This document shows positions 24,960 to 34,266 of a stretch of DNA of 64,000 nt, piece after piece. Position numbers and translations under genes: made by a program. Position 1 is the first letter of the stretch; each line of letters opens with the position of its first letter. Location: NCBI GenBank assembly GCA_025056215.1, contig JANWWC010000001.1, forward strand, positions 868,001 to 932,000. Reading direction: 5' to 3'. The notes beneath the pieces were generated by a model, which ran no database searches, was not told where the DNA came from, and saw nothing but the letters and a program-made list of their open reading frames with translations. Origin of the DNA: Cytophagales bacterium. Its GTDB lineage: Bacteria > Bacteroidota > Bacteroidia > Cytophagales > Flammeovirgaceae.

Positions 24960-26156
24960 TCAAAAAATAAATCCTGCAATAATTCCTATCAGCACAAATA
25001 ATACTGAAGGAATCTTTTCGAAGAACTGTCCTACAAAAACTATTATCACAATCGATAAATTAGCAATGTTCCAATCTATTGAAACAAATAAATGAAAAGC
25101 TGCCGAAACTACAAAGCCTGCTCCTGCAGCTGTAATGCCTTCAAGTGAAGCGCGCACCTTGCTGTATTTTTTGAGTTCGTCCCAAAAGCGAATAAAAAAG
25201 AAAATCAAAAAAGTGCCTGGCAAAAAAATCCCCAAAGAAGACATCACGGCTCCTATTACTTCACCTACAATGCCATACTCTCGCATCGAGAGCGCTCCAA
25301 TGTAAGCTGCAAAAGAAAATAAGGGACCAGGAAGAGATTGTACGATGCTATAACCTGTCATGAATTCATGAGCTGTTAAGTATCTTTTAAACTCTACAAA
25401 TTCAGTAAACAGCATCGGAGCTAACACATGTCCTCCTCCAAACACTAAACTTCCGTTCCGGTAAAAATTTTCGAATAACCGAATAGGCAATGATTTGGTA
25501 ATCCATCCTAAAAGAGCAGAACCTATAAATACAGCTCCATATAAGAACAAATTATCCCATTCAACTTTAAAAGGTTTTAGAGGCTCGTGCGGAAACTTTC
25601 GAACAATACCTGCAATAATACCAGCACTTATTAAAACAACTGGAAATAAATATGGAGAACTTATCAAAAGTCCTAAAATGATTGCTACCGCTGCTAAGCC
25701 CATTGCCAGGTGCGTTTGCAATACTTTTAACATTCGAAACGCAGCAAATGCCACAAAGCTTACTGCCATAGGGCGAATATAACGCGTAAAATCTTTTGAA
25801 AATCCCGCTTCAGCAAGATAATTAACTAAAATTCCTAACACTGTCATGAAAATAACAGCAGGTAGCGACCATAACAAAATAGTAAGATAAGCAAGCTTGG
25901 CACCTCCTTTCCGAAAACCTATAGCTGTAATGGTTTGAGTAGAAGTAGGTCCTGGCAAAATCTGGCACAATGAATAAAGCTCTAACAGTTCTTCCTTGGT
26001 CAAATAACGCTGCTTGTCTACAAAAACCTTAAAAAACATCGCCATATGCGCTTGAGGTCCACCAAACGCTGTAATTGCTATCAACAATACGTTGCGCAAA
26101 AAAACATATTCGCGCGCTGTAAGAGGAATCTTTTTTTTCTTCTTAAAAATCGCCAC
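24960..26156 (-). CDS. chrA: Chromate transporter family protein ChrA (two-domain CHR)
   Basis: 398 residues with about ten to twelve membrane segments in two homologous halves. The first half carries AFGGPQAHMAMF and LCQILPGPTSTQ, the second VFGGGHVLAPML and QSLPGPLFSFAAY, the paired GG and PGP signatures of long-chain CHR proteins. These export chromate or related oxyanions by family; the physiological substrate here is uncertain. The frame runs upstream to 26276, overlapping the divergent protease gene, but a TAAATTTG box at 26175-26182 lies within that extension, so the GTG at 26156 is preferred, giving a short leader of roughly 12 bases. Confidence 0.87.
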   Translation of the reverse strand: MAIFKKKKKIPLTAREYVFLRNVLLIAITAFGGPQAHMAMFFKVFVDKQRYLTKEELLELYSLCQILPGPTSTQTITAIGFRKGGAKLAYLTILLWSLPAVIFMTVLGILVNYLAEAGFSKDFTRYIRPMAVSFVAFAAFRMLKVLQTHLAMGLAAVAIILGLLISSPYLFPVVLISAGIIAGIVRKFPHEPLKPFKVEWDNLFLYGAVFIGSALLGWITKSLPIRLFENFYRNGSLVFGGGHVLAPMLFTEFVEFKRYLTAHEFMTGYSIVQSLPGPLFSFAAYIGALSMREYGIVGEVIGAVMSSLGIFLPGTFLIFFFIRFWDELKKYSKVRASLEGITAAGAGFVVSAAFHLFVSIDWNIANLSIVIIVFVGQFFEKIPSVLFVLIGIIAGFIF

Positions 26157-26174
26157 CTTTGAATAAAAAGCGAG

Positions 26175-26182
26175 CAAATTTA
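26175..26182 (-). promoter_or_regulatory. -7 promoter box for chrA
   Basis: Minus-strand TAAATTTG. It excludes the far-upstream ATG for chrA and supports a GTG start at 26156. It lies in the 48-base gap before the divergent subtilase gene. Confidence 0.55.
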
Positions 26183-26204
26183 CAGAAGGATTTGAATATT
26201 TATA

Positions 26205-27824
26205 ATGAGTTCTGTTAAATATGTTTGGGTTTTGTTTTTTTTGTTGAGCGCTTGTAATATCCAAGCACAGAAACAAACGTTTCTTATCTTCCTAAAAGAT
26301 AAAGGAACCTCCTCCGTTCATACATTCAATTTTGATAAAATACTTACAAAAGCATCTATAGAAAGAAGAAAGCAACAAAACATCCACTTTCGTTACGAGG
26401 ATCTACCAATCTGGAAACCTTACAGAGACTCTCTACTGCAATATGTAAAAATTGTAGGACAATCAAAGTGGCTTAATGCAATAGCAATAGAAGCTACTAC
26501 TACCGAATTGCAAAAAGTTCGCTCACTGCCCTTTGTGTTGCCTGAAGTTATCTTGTTAAAAAGTGCTACGACAAGCTCTTCTAGAAAAATGTATTTTCAT
26601 CAAGAAACCTTTTTTGAGACTCCTAGTAGCAAAACTTACCTTCAAAACAGTTGGATAGGAGTTTCAGAAATGCATCGACAAGGTTTGCGCGGAGAAGGTG
26701 TTACTATCGCTGTGTTTGACAATGGATTCGCCAACTTGCCTAACATAACGGCTTTTCGCCACCTATTTGATAACAATCGAATCGTAGCTACCTACAATTT
26801 TGTGCAAAAAAATACCGATGTCTTTAAAGATGGAAGACACGGCACTCAGGTGCTCTCTATCTTAGCCGCTCACTTGCCAGATAGTTTTATAGGCATAGTT
26901 CCTTCAGCAAATTACATTTTATGCACAACAGAAGAAAATCATTCAGAAACCAAACTCGAAGAATTTTATTGGCTCTCGGCGGCAGAATTTGCAGATAGCT
27001 TAGGCGCACATATCATCAGTTCATCGTTAGGATACAATCTCTTCGACGACACGGCTATGAACTACCAACTTGATGATTTAAGCAACCACGTCGCCTTGAT
27101 AAGTCGCGCGGCAGAATTAGCCTCCCAGGTAGGTATTTTAGTTATCAACAGTGCAGGAAATGAAGGAAATAACAAAAAATGGCGCAAACTAATGTTTCCA
27201 GCAGATGCGCCTTCAGTAATCGCAGTAGCTGCTGCTAATCGAGAACGAAAACATGCTAATTTTAGTTCTTGGGGCTATCAAAAAGAGGGTTTATTGAAGC
27301 CAGAGCTCGCCGCATTAGGCGATTTAACAGCAATTGTCGATACGAATGGTAAGATTGGAGTAAACTTTGGAACTTCATTTGCGTGTCCTCAAGTTGCAGG
27401 CCTTGCAGCAGGCTTGTGGCAAGCGTTTCCTACTGTTTCTTCTTTGCAGATTCGACAAGCATTGTTAGCTTCTGCCGAACGCGCCCATCAACCTGATACC
27501 CTTCTTGGATACGGAATTCCCAATTTTCGAACCGCTTATCGAGTTTTAGCTTCTCAAATGACATCTTATGAAAAAACAATGCCGATTTTATTTCCTACTG
27601 TTGTAGAAAATCAATTGCAAATAGCATTTCCTCCTTTTTTTATAGGAAAATCTTTCGATTTACAAATCTTTGATGCGGCAGGCAAACGTTTGTGTTTTTT
27701 AGAAGGAAGTATACAACATGAGCTCCATTCCTTTGAATTGCCACCGCTTCCAGTTGTTTGGGGTACTGCGGTTCTCAAAATTTCGCCAGACTTCTTTTTT
27801 CAAACTAAAATTCAATTCCGATGA
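26205..27824 (+). CDS. Secreted S8 subtilisin-like serine protease with T9SS sorting domain
   Basis: 539 residues. The export signal is in residues 1-22 (LLSACNIQAQ could be cut by signal peptidase I after AQA, or the Cys could make it a lipoprotein). The catalytic triad is Asp172 (AVFDNGF), His212 (GRHGTQV) and Ser391 (GTSFACPQ); the oxyanion Asn is in NSAGNEG. The last about 80 residues (from MPILFPTVVENQL) form a beta-rich type IX secretion sorting domain, so the enzyme should cross the outer membrane by T9SS. The stop overlaps the kynureninase start by 4 bases (ATGA), an unexpected pairing of a secreted protease with a cytoplasmic enzyme. Confidence 0.9.
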   Translation: MSSVKYVWVLFFLLSACNIQAQKQTFLIFLKDKGTSSVHTFNFDKILTKASIERRKQQNIHFRYEDLPIWKPYRDSLLQYVKIVGQSKWLNAIAIEATTTELQKVRSLPFVLPEVILLKSATTSSSRKMYFHQETFFETPSSKTYLQNSWIGVSEMHRQGLRGEGVTIAVFDNGFANLPNITAFRHLFDNNRIVATYNFVQKNTDVFKDGRHGTQVLSILAAHLPDSFIGIVPSANYILCTTEENHSETKLEEFYWLSAAEFADSLGAHIISSSLGYNLFDDTAMNYQLDDLSNHVALISRAAELASQVGILVINSAGNEGNNKKWRKLMFPADAPSVIAVAAANRERKHANFSSWGYQKEGLLKPELAALGDLTAIVDTNGKIGVNFGTSFACPQVAGLAAGLWQAFPTVSSLQIRQALLASAERAHQPDTLLGYGIPNFRTAYRVLASQMTSYEKTMPILFPTVVENQLQIAFPPFFIGKSFDLQIFDAAGKRLCFLEGSIQHELHSFELPPLPVVWGTAVLKISPDFFFQTKIQFR

Positions 27825-29113
27825 ATTTTGAAGCACTCGCCAATTTAGACTTCCGCGTTGCTGACCGCTGTGATCCACTTTCTGCCTTTAGAAATTACTT
27901 TCATATACCACAAAAAAACGGGAAGGAGGTGATTTACTTATGCGGTAACTCATTAGGATTGATGCCCAAACAAACAGATGTTTATATAAGCAACGCTTTA
28001 CAACAATGGCAATCTCATGGAGTCGAAGCTCATTTTACCACTGCTACCCCTTGGGTAAATTATCATGAAATCTCTAAACCTATTTTAGCTTCTCTTGTAG
28101 GAGCCAAACCCTCAGAGGTAGTCGCTATGGGAACTCTTACCTCAAATCTGCATAATTTGCTAGCTACTTTCTATCGACCTACTCCCAAAAGGTTCAAAAT
28201 TTTATGTGAGAAAGGAATCTTCTCTTCCGACCGCTACGCCTTAATATCCCACATCGAATGGCACGGATTTTCGCCCGAAGAAACACTCATCGAAGTAGGG
28301 AATCATCACTCAATTTCGGTTCCTACCCCTCTTAGCACTCAAGAGATCGTAGAAGCCATTGAAGAACATCAAGACAGTTTAGCATTAGTATTTTTTGCAG
28401 GAGTACAATATATCACAGGGCAATTTTTCGACATAAAAACTATTGTTCAAAAAGCCCATCAGGTAGGTGCTTATGCTGGTTTTGATTTAGCGCATGCAAT
28501 TGGAAACGTGCCTTTAGCGCTCCACGACTGGCAAGTAGATTTCGCTTGTTGGTGTAGCTATAAATATTTGAACGCCTCTCCAGGAGGTGTAGGAGGCTTG
28601 TTCGTACATCAAAACATACAATTCCTTCCTACTCTCAAAGGATGGTGGGGACATAATCCTCAATCTCGCTTTAATATGCCTGTCCATTTCTCTGCCGAAC
28701 CAGGTGCTGACGCTTGGCAATGGAGCAACGCACCTATTATTCCATTAGCAATTCTTCAAGCTTCATTAGACATTTTTCAAGAAGCTAACTTTGAAAAATT
28801 AGTTCAAAAAAGTAGAAAACTGACTGCTTTTTTAGAATCGTTGCTATTGCAAATCAATCAGAAGTTCAATCGAGATGTTCTTCAAATAATTACTCCTTCT
28901 AAAGTTGAAGAAAGAGGTTGCCAACTATCAGTGAGTTTTATAGAAAAAGGAAAATTAATTTATGAACTGCTCAATCAAAATGGCGTAATTTGCGATTGGC
29001 GAGAACCGAACGTAGTTCGATTAGCACCTGTTCCACTTTACAATTCGTTTGCCGATGTAGCGCAAGCAGTTATAATTTTAGAAAACATTTTATCACAAAT
29101 TATTGAACACTAA
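27821..29113 (+). CDS. kynU: Kynureninase
   Basis: PLP enzyme splitting kynurenine or 3-hydroxykynurenine into (hydroxy)anthranilate and alanine, used in tryptophan breakdown or de novo NAD synthesis. 430 residues. The PLP-binding Lys is Lys248 in CSYKYLNASPGG; the FDLAHAIGN stretch holds the Asp contacting the pyridine ring, and the N-terminal YLCGNSLGLMP is typical of the family. No other kyn or nad genes are in the window. The start overlaps the protease stop, and thiL follows 5 bases downstream, so all three may form one transcript. Confidence 0.93.
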   Translation: MNFEALANLDFRVADRCDPLSAFRNYFHIPQKNGKEVIYLCGNSLGLMPKQTDVYISNALQQWQSHGVEAHFTTATPWVNYHEISKPILASLVGAKPSEVVAMGTLTSNLHNLLATFYRPTPKRFKILCEKGIFSSDRYALISHIEWHGFSPEETLIEVGNHHSISVPTPLSTQEIVEAIEEHQDSLALVFFAGVQYITGQFFDIKTIVQKAHQVGAYAGFDLAHAIGNVPLALHDWQVDFACWCSYKYLNASPGGVGGLFVHQNIQFLPTLKGWWGHNPQSRFNMPVHFSAEPGADAWQWSNAPIIPLAILQASLDIFQEANFEKLVQKSRKLTAFLESLLLQINQKFNRDVLQIITPSKVEERGCQLSVSFIEKGKLIYELLNQNGVICDWREPNVVRLAPVPLYNSFADVAQAVIILENILSQIIEH

Positions 29114-29118
29114 AACTT

Positions 29119-30156
29119 ATGGGTACTTCACTCACTCCTATCCAACAAATCGGCGAATTTGGACTCATCGAAAAAATACAAAAACATTTTTCTAACAAAC
29201 TACAAAAAAACACCATCTTAGGCATAGGGGACGACGCCGCTATTCTCGAACGAGATGAACACAATTTTACACTTATCAGCACAGATATGCTGTTAGAAGG
29301 AATCCACTTTGATTTGACATATTATCCGCTTAAACATTTAGGATACAAAGCTGTCGTTTGTAATGTATCAGATATTGCAGCAATGAATGGAATTCCTGAG
29401 CAAATCACGGTTTCCATTGCACTAAGCAGTAAATTTACGGTAGAAGCCGTAGAAGAAATTTATGAAGGAATTCGCTTAGCGTGTGAAAACTACAAAATAG
29501 ACCTAATAGGAGGAGACACTACTACTTCTCGCACAGGTTTGGTAATTAGCGTTACAGCTATTGGCAAAGTGTCCAAACAAAAAGTTGTGAAACGAAGCGG
29601 AGCAAAACCTAACGATATTATTTGTGTAACAGGCGATTTAGGTGGTTCTTATACAGGATTACTTGTGCTACAGCGAGAGAAGGTTACATTTAAAGCCAAC
29701 CCTGAAACCCAGCCTCAACTCGACAATTACGACTACGTCGTTAAAAGGCATTTAAAGCCAGAGGCGCGCACAGACGTCATTCATGAATTTGCTGATTTGG
29801 ACCTCGTTCCTACTGCCATGATTGACATTTCCGACGGACTAGCCTCAGAACTGCTACATATCAGTAAAAATTCGAAATGTGGAGTAATAATTTTCGAAGA
29901 CAAACTTCCCATAGACCCCCAAACTGCTACTGTCATTAACGACGAATTTCATATTTCTCCCACCACTGCAGTGTTGAACGGCGGAGAAGACTACGAACTT
30001 CTTTTTACCATTCGACAGCAAGATTACGATAAAATCAAAAATCACCCTGATGTGACACCTATTGGCTATGTAACAGACTCACTCCAAGAAAGAAAGCTTA
30101 TTTTGCGTGCTGGTACTACTGCCGAAATTAAAGCGCAAGGTTGGACTCACTTTTAA
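29119..30156 (+). CDS. thiL: Thiamine-monophosphate kinase
   Basis: Phosphorylates thiamine phosphate to thiamine diphosphate, the last step of cofactor synthesis. 345 residues, normal length. Signatures: GIGDDAAIL (ATP/metal binding, near residue 35), the SDIAAMNG helix, LIGGDTTTS, and the late ISDGLASEL and GGEDYELLF stretches typical of the PurM/ThiL superfamily. The open frame starts with ATG at 29119, 5 bases after kynU. Its last four bases overlap the convergent polA 3' end. Confidence 0.95.
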   Translation: MGTSLTPIQQIGEFGLIEKIQKHFSNKLQKNTILGIGDDAAILERDEHNFTLISTDMLLEGIHFDLTYYPLKHLGYKAVVCNVSDIAAMNGIPEQITVSIALSSKFTVEAVEEIYEGIRLACENYKIDLIGGDTTTSRTGLVISVTAIGKVSKQKVVKRSGAKPNDIICVTGDLGGSYTGLLVLQREKVTFKANPETQPQLDNYDYVVKRHLKPEARTDVIHEFADLDLVPTAMIDISDGLASELLHISKNSKCGVIIFEDKLPIDPQTATVINDEFHISPTTAVLNGGEDYELLFTIRQQDYDKIKNHPDVTPIGYVTDSLQERKLILRAGTTAEIKAQGWTHF

Positions 30157-33017
30157 TGAGCTTCTAACCAATTTTCACCAAATCCTGCGTCCGCCACAAT
30201 AGGAACATCGAGTTTAAGAGCGTTTTCCATAAGTGAAACCACTAAATCTCTCATTTGCTCTTTTTCGGGGAGATACACATCAAAAACAAGTTCATCGTGA
30301 ACTTGCATAATCATTTTAGAACGCATTTTATTTGCTTTCATGGCGCGATGAATATCTATCATTGCTTTCTTAATCAAATCTGCAGCACTTCCTTGAATGG
30401 GAGCATTGATAGCATTTCGTTCAGCGTATCCTACTTGTACTTTGTTAGCCGAATGAATGTCGCGCAAGTAACGCCTCCTTCCTAAAATTGTTTCTACATA
30501 GCCAAGCTGATGAGCTTTCGCAATAGCATTATCTATGTATCGCTTAATAGCCGGAAATTCTTGGAAATACGCATCAATAAGTTCAGCTGCTTCGCGGCGC
30601 GGAATATTCAATCTTTGCGATAATCCGTGTGCTGAAATACCGTAAATAATACCAAAATTTGCTGTTTTAGCTTTTCGACGCATCTCAGAGGTTACTTGGT
30701 CAATAGGCACTTTGAAAATTTTAGAAGCTGTAGCTGCATGAATGTCTTTTCCTTCTTTGAAGGCTTGTATCATCGTTTGGTCTTGGCTAAAAGAAGCCAT
30801 AATGCGCAACTCAATTTGAGAATAATCAGCCGACATTAGAATATATTCTTTTGAGCGTGGAATAAATGCCTTGCGAATTTCTCTACCCTTCTCAGTACGA
30901 ATGGGAATGTTTTGCAAGTTCGGATTTTGGGAACTCAACCGACCTGTGGCAGCCACTGCCTGATTATAAGAAGTATGTATCAATCCATCTTTAGGATTTA
31001 TTAACAACGGCAATGCATCGACATAGGTAGACTTTAATTTTTGCAACTGCCTATATTCTAAAATTGCTTGAATAACTGGAAAATCGGGAGCAAGTTTCAT
31101 TAAAGTTTCTTCGTCAGTGGCGTACTGTCCTGTTTTAGTTTTTTTAGGATTTTCTACAATTTTCAAACGCTCAAACAGTACTTCGCCAAGTTGCTTAGGA
31201 GAATTGAGCTTAAACTCTTTTCCATCAATTTCAAAATACCCTAAAGTAGCGTTATATACTGCTCCTGCCATTGCGCAAGCTGCTCTCTCTGCTTTTTCAA
31301 TTTCTTTTTGTAGTTCTTTAGAATAAGAGTGCAACACATCAGGATCGATGCGAACTCCATTAAGCTCTGTTTGAGCTAACACTTCAATAAGTGGAATTTC
31401 TATCTCTTCGAACAAACGAACCAACTCTAATTCAACAAGTTGAGGTTCTAATTTGTGTTTAAGTCGCAATGTAATATCAGCGTCTTCAGCAGCATAATTC
31501 TTGATTTTTTCTAAAGGAACATCGCGCATGTTACCTTGGTGAACGCCTTTTTTGCCGATAAGTTCTTCAATCTGAATAGGTTGATAGTTTAAATAAGAAA
31601 CTGCCAAAACGTCCATATTGTGTCGCGTATCAGGATCGATAAGATAATGCGCCAACATCGTATCAAAGAGTTTTCCTTTCAATTCGATACCATACTGCAT
31701 AAGTATCATCATATCGTATTTGAGATTCTGCCCAATTTTTGCGATAGATTCATTCTCAAAAACTGGCTTAAAAATTTCCAAGATTTTAAGTGCTTCCTCT
31801 CGCTCTGCAGGCAAAGGGACGTAATAAGCTTCTCTTTCGATGTAAGCAAATGAGAGCCCTACGAGCTCCGCATCTATGGCAGAAAGGGAAGTAGTCTCTG
31901 TATCAAAACAAAATTCTTTTTGTTGTGCTAAACAATCTGCTAAACGACGACAAAGCTCTACGGTATCTATTAGCCAATAATCCTGCAAAGAATTATCAAA
32001 TCTTTTTACAGAAGAATCAGAAGTTACCTTATTTTCCTGGTGATGTGCTTGAGATTCAGGAAAAAGTTCCATTTGTCCACTTATTGAAGGTGAAACAATT
32101 TCTTGCTTTGCTTTATAACGAGGGCGTGCCAAAGTAGGAGTTACAGAACCTTCTCCTAATAATCGCTGGGCAAGAGTCCTGAACTCAAGTTCATGGAACA
32201 ACTTTTGGACGGCTTGCCTATCAAATTCATGGTACTCAAATTTTTTTTCATCAAATTCTAAGGGTACCTCCGTACAAATAGTTGCCAATTTTTTTGACAA
32301 AATTGCTTGTTCTGCAAATTGTATTACACTTTCTTTTTGCTTGCCTTTTAATTGTTCCGCATTTGCCAAAAGGTTTTCAAGAGAACCAAACTGCTGAAGT
32401 AATTTTGAAGCTGTTTTTTCGCCAATACCTGGAATCCCTGGAATATTATCTACAGCATCTCCCATCATTCCAAGTAAATCAGTTACTTGCTCTACGCGTT
32501 CAATTCCCCACTTTTCACAAACTTCGTTTACACCTAATATTTCGACACTATTTCCCATAAAAGAAGGCTTATATAAAAAAATGTTCTGACTCACCAATTG
32601 CCCGTAATCTTTATCAGGAGTCATCATATAAACTACAAAACCTTGTAGGGCAGCTTTTTTAGCAAATGTTCCAATGATATCATCTGCTTCATAACCATCA
32701 AGTTCTAAAACAGGAATTTTAAACGCTCTGCACAACTCTTTCACAAAAGGAACTGCAATGGTAATATCTTCTGGTTGCTCGTTGCGATGAGCTTTGTAAG
32801 CAGGAAAAAGTTGATGCCGAAAGGTAGGAGCATCATTATCAAAAGCTACACCGATGTGCGTTGGTTTTTCGGTGCGAATCACTTCTAACAAAGTATTTGT
32901 AAATCCAAATACCGCACTTGTATTGATACCCTTAGAATTGATGCGTGGATTTTTAACAAAAGCAAAATGAGCGCGATAAATTAACGCCATCGCATCTAAC
33001 AAAAATAATTTTTTCAT
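30153..33017 (-). CDS. polA: DNA polymerase I
   Basis: 954-residue repair and Okazaki-fragment polymerase with three parts: 5'-nuclease (about residues 1-290, with DGYEADDIIGT and the helix-hairpin-helix GIPGIGEKTA), 3'-5' exonuclease (about 345-540, with catalytic DTET near residue 369 and YAAEDADIT), and the polymerase domain (about 560-954, with SADYSQIELR, RRKAKTANFGIIYG and QVHDELVFD). The exonuclease acidic residues are intact, so proofreading should work, unlike Taq-type enzymes. The frame extends 17 codons upstream, but ATG 33017 gives the conserved start MKKLFLLDAMALIYR. A weak TTTG/TAAATTGC promoter lies upstream. Confidence 0.97.
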   Translation of the reverse strand: MKKLFLLDAMALIYRAHFAFVKNPRINSKGINTSAVFGFTNTLLEVIRTEKPTHIGVAFDNDAPTFRHQLFPAYKAHRNEQPEDITIAVPFVKELCRAFKIPVLELDGYEADDIIGTFAKKAALQGFVVYMMTPDKDYGQLVSQNIFLYKPSFMGNSVEILGVNEVCEKWGIERVEQVTDLLGMMGDAVDNIPGIPGIGEKTASKLLQQFGSLENLLANAEQLKGKQKESVIQFAEQAILSKKLATICTEVPLEFDEKKFEYHEFDRQAVQKLFHELEFRTLAQRLLGEGSVTPTLARPRYKAKQEIVSPSISGQMELFPESQAHHQENKVTSDSSVKRFDNSLQDYWLIDTVELCRRLADCLAQQKEFCFDTETTSLSAIDAELVGLSFAYIEREAYYVPLPAEREEALKILEIFKPVFENESIAKIGQNLKYDMMILMQYGIELKGKLFDTMLAHYLIDPDTRHNMDVLAVSYLNYQPIQIEELIGKKGVHQGNMRDVPLEKIKNYAAEDADITLRLKHKLEPQLVELELVRLFEEIEIPLIEVLAQTELNGVRIDPDVLHSYSKELQKEIEKAERAACAMAGAVYNATLGYFEIDGKEFKLNSPKQLGEVLFERLKIVENPKKTKTGQYATDEETLMKLAPDFPVIQAILEYRQLQKLKSTYVDALPLLINPKDGLIHTSYNQAVAATGRLSSQNPNLQNIPIRTEKGREIRKAFIPRSKEYILMSADYSQIELRIMASFSQDQTMIQAFKEGKDIHAATASKIFKVPIDQVTSEMRRKAKTANFGIIYGISAHGLSQRLNIPRREAAELIDAYFQEFPAIKRYIDNAIAKAHQLGYVETILGRRRYLRDIHSANKVQVGYAERNAINAPIQGSAADLIKKAMIDIHRAMKANKMRSKMIMQVHDELVFDVYLPEKEQMRDLVVSLMENALKLDVPIVADAGFGENWLEAH

Positions 33018-33226
33018 TGAAAGAGCGTACCGATTTATTAAACATCTATTCAAATGGCAATTTACCAAGACTTCGCAATTGACAAAGAAAATTTAAGAGC
33101 TCAATTTTATGAAAAATGTATCTTCGATTTTGAGCATGAGTTTCTAAGTTAGCAATAAAAAATGCGTAGGTAACTTAAAAAGCTCAGCAGATTTGCCTAA
33201 GATTGCATTTAAAAACAAATTTAAGT

Positions 33227-34243
33227 ATGACTAACGCGCGCAAAAATCTGCTGTATTCTTTAGTATTAGCTTCGTTGATAGGCATTGTATGGCTTTGGAG
33301 AACCTTTCAATCGCCCAAAATGATCACCCTACAAGGCAACACGATGGGTTCTACTTACCAAATCAAATACATCGATGTTCAGAACAGGAATTTTCAATCT
33401 GATATAGATTCGATTCTAGCAGCCTTCACTCGTTCCCTTTCTACTTGGGAACCAGAATCTGAAATTTCTCGCTTCAATAAAGGAGACTCTTTAGTGTATG
33501 AAAGCCCGTTTTTTTATCCCGTTTTGCAAAAAAGTTTAGAAGTTTACATTAAAACTGATGGAGCTTTTAATCCTGCAGTAAAACCTTTGGTAAACGCATG
33601 GGGATTCGGAGAAAATAAAAAAGACTCAGTTAATCAACACATTATAGATTCTTTGCTGACTTTTTCCGACTTCAGATTAGTTCGTTTCGATGAAAAGAAA
33701 ATTGTCAAACTCGATAAGCGCGTGATGCTCGATTTTAATGCGATTGCTCCAGGATATGCTTGCGACGTGATCGGAGAGTTTTTGCGCAAACAAGGTATCG
33801 AAAGATTCATGATAGAAATTAGCGGCGAAATACTCTGCAAAGGTTTGAACCTTGAAAACCAGCCTTGGAAAATTGGTATAGAAGACCCTCGCGTTACTGA
33901 AGACAAGCGAAAAGTATTTCGAACTGTTGCCTTACAAGAACAAGCACTGGCCACCTCAGGAAATTATAGAAACTTTTACATAAAAAATGGTAAAAAATAC
34001 GCTCATACCATCAACCCTAAAACCGGCATGCCTGCACAACACAACTTACTGAGCGCTTCTGTGATTGCTCCTGATTGCATGAGCGCAGATGCTTACGCAA
34101 CTGCCTGCATGGTGTTAGGACTTCATAACGCAAAACAACTCTTAGAACAAAATCCTGACTTAGAAGGAATGTTGATTTACGACGAAGAAGGTACTCTCAA
34201 GGTCTATACTACTCAAGGATTCGAACGTTTGTTATTACCATAA
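33227..34243 (+). CDS. apbE: FAD:protein FMN transferase ApbE
   Basis: Attaches FMN to threonine of flavoproteins such as Na+-NQR or RNF subunits, acting in the periplasm. 338 residues, with an N-terminal membrane anchor or signal (residues 10-28). Signatures: GNTMGSTYQIKY near residue 45, the IAPGYACDVIGEFLRKQGI stretch, MIEISGEI, and HTINPKTGMPAQ followed by CMSADAYATACMVLG holding the metal and FAD ligands. The frame can be extended to a TTG at 33203; ATG 33227 is preferred because it begins a normal signal sequence. No nqr or rnf genes are in the window. Confidence 0.93.
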   Translation: MTNARKNLLYSLVLASLIGIVWLWRTFQSPKMITLQGNTMGSTYQIKYIDVQNRNFQSDIDSILAAFTRSLSTWEPESEISRFNKGDSLVYESPFFYPVLQKSLEVYIKTDGAFNPAVKPLVNAWGFGENKKDSVNQHIIDSLLTFSDFRLVRFDEKKIVKLDKRVMLDFNAIAPGYACDVIGEFLRKQGIERFMIEISGEILCKGLNLENQPWKIGIEDPRVTEDKRKVFRTVALQEQALATSGNYRNFYIKNGKKYAHTINPKTGMPAQHNLLSASVIAPDCMSADAYATACMVLGLHNAKQLLEQNPDLEGMLIYDEEGTLKVYTTQGFERLLLP

Positions 34244-34266
34244 AATAACTACGTTTCTCTAAGGCT

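Noticed and set aside
33018-33226. RNA gene between polA and apbE
   Set aside because: A loose GCTCAA/TTGAGC pairing is present, but the loop is too long and there is no promoter or T-run.
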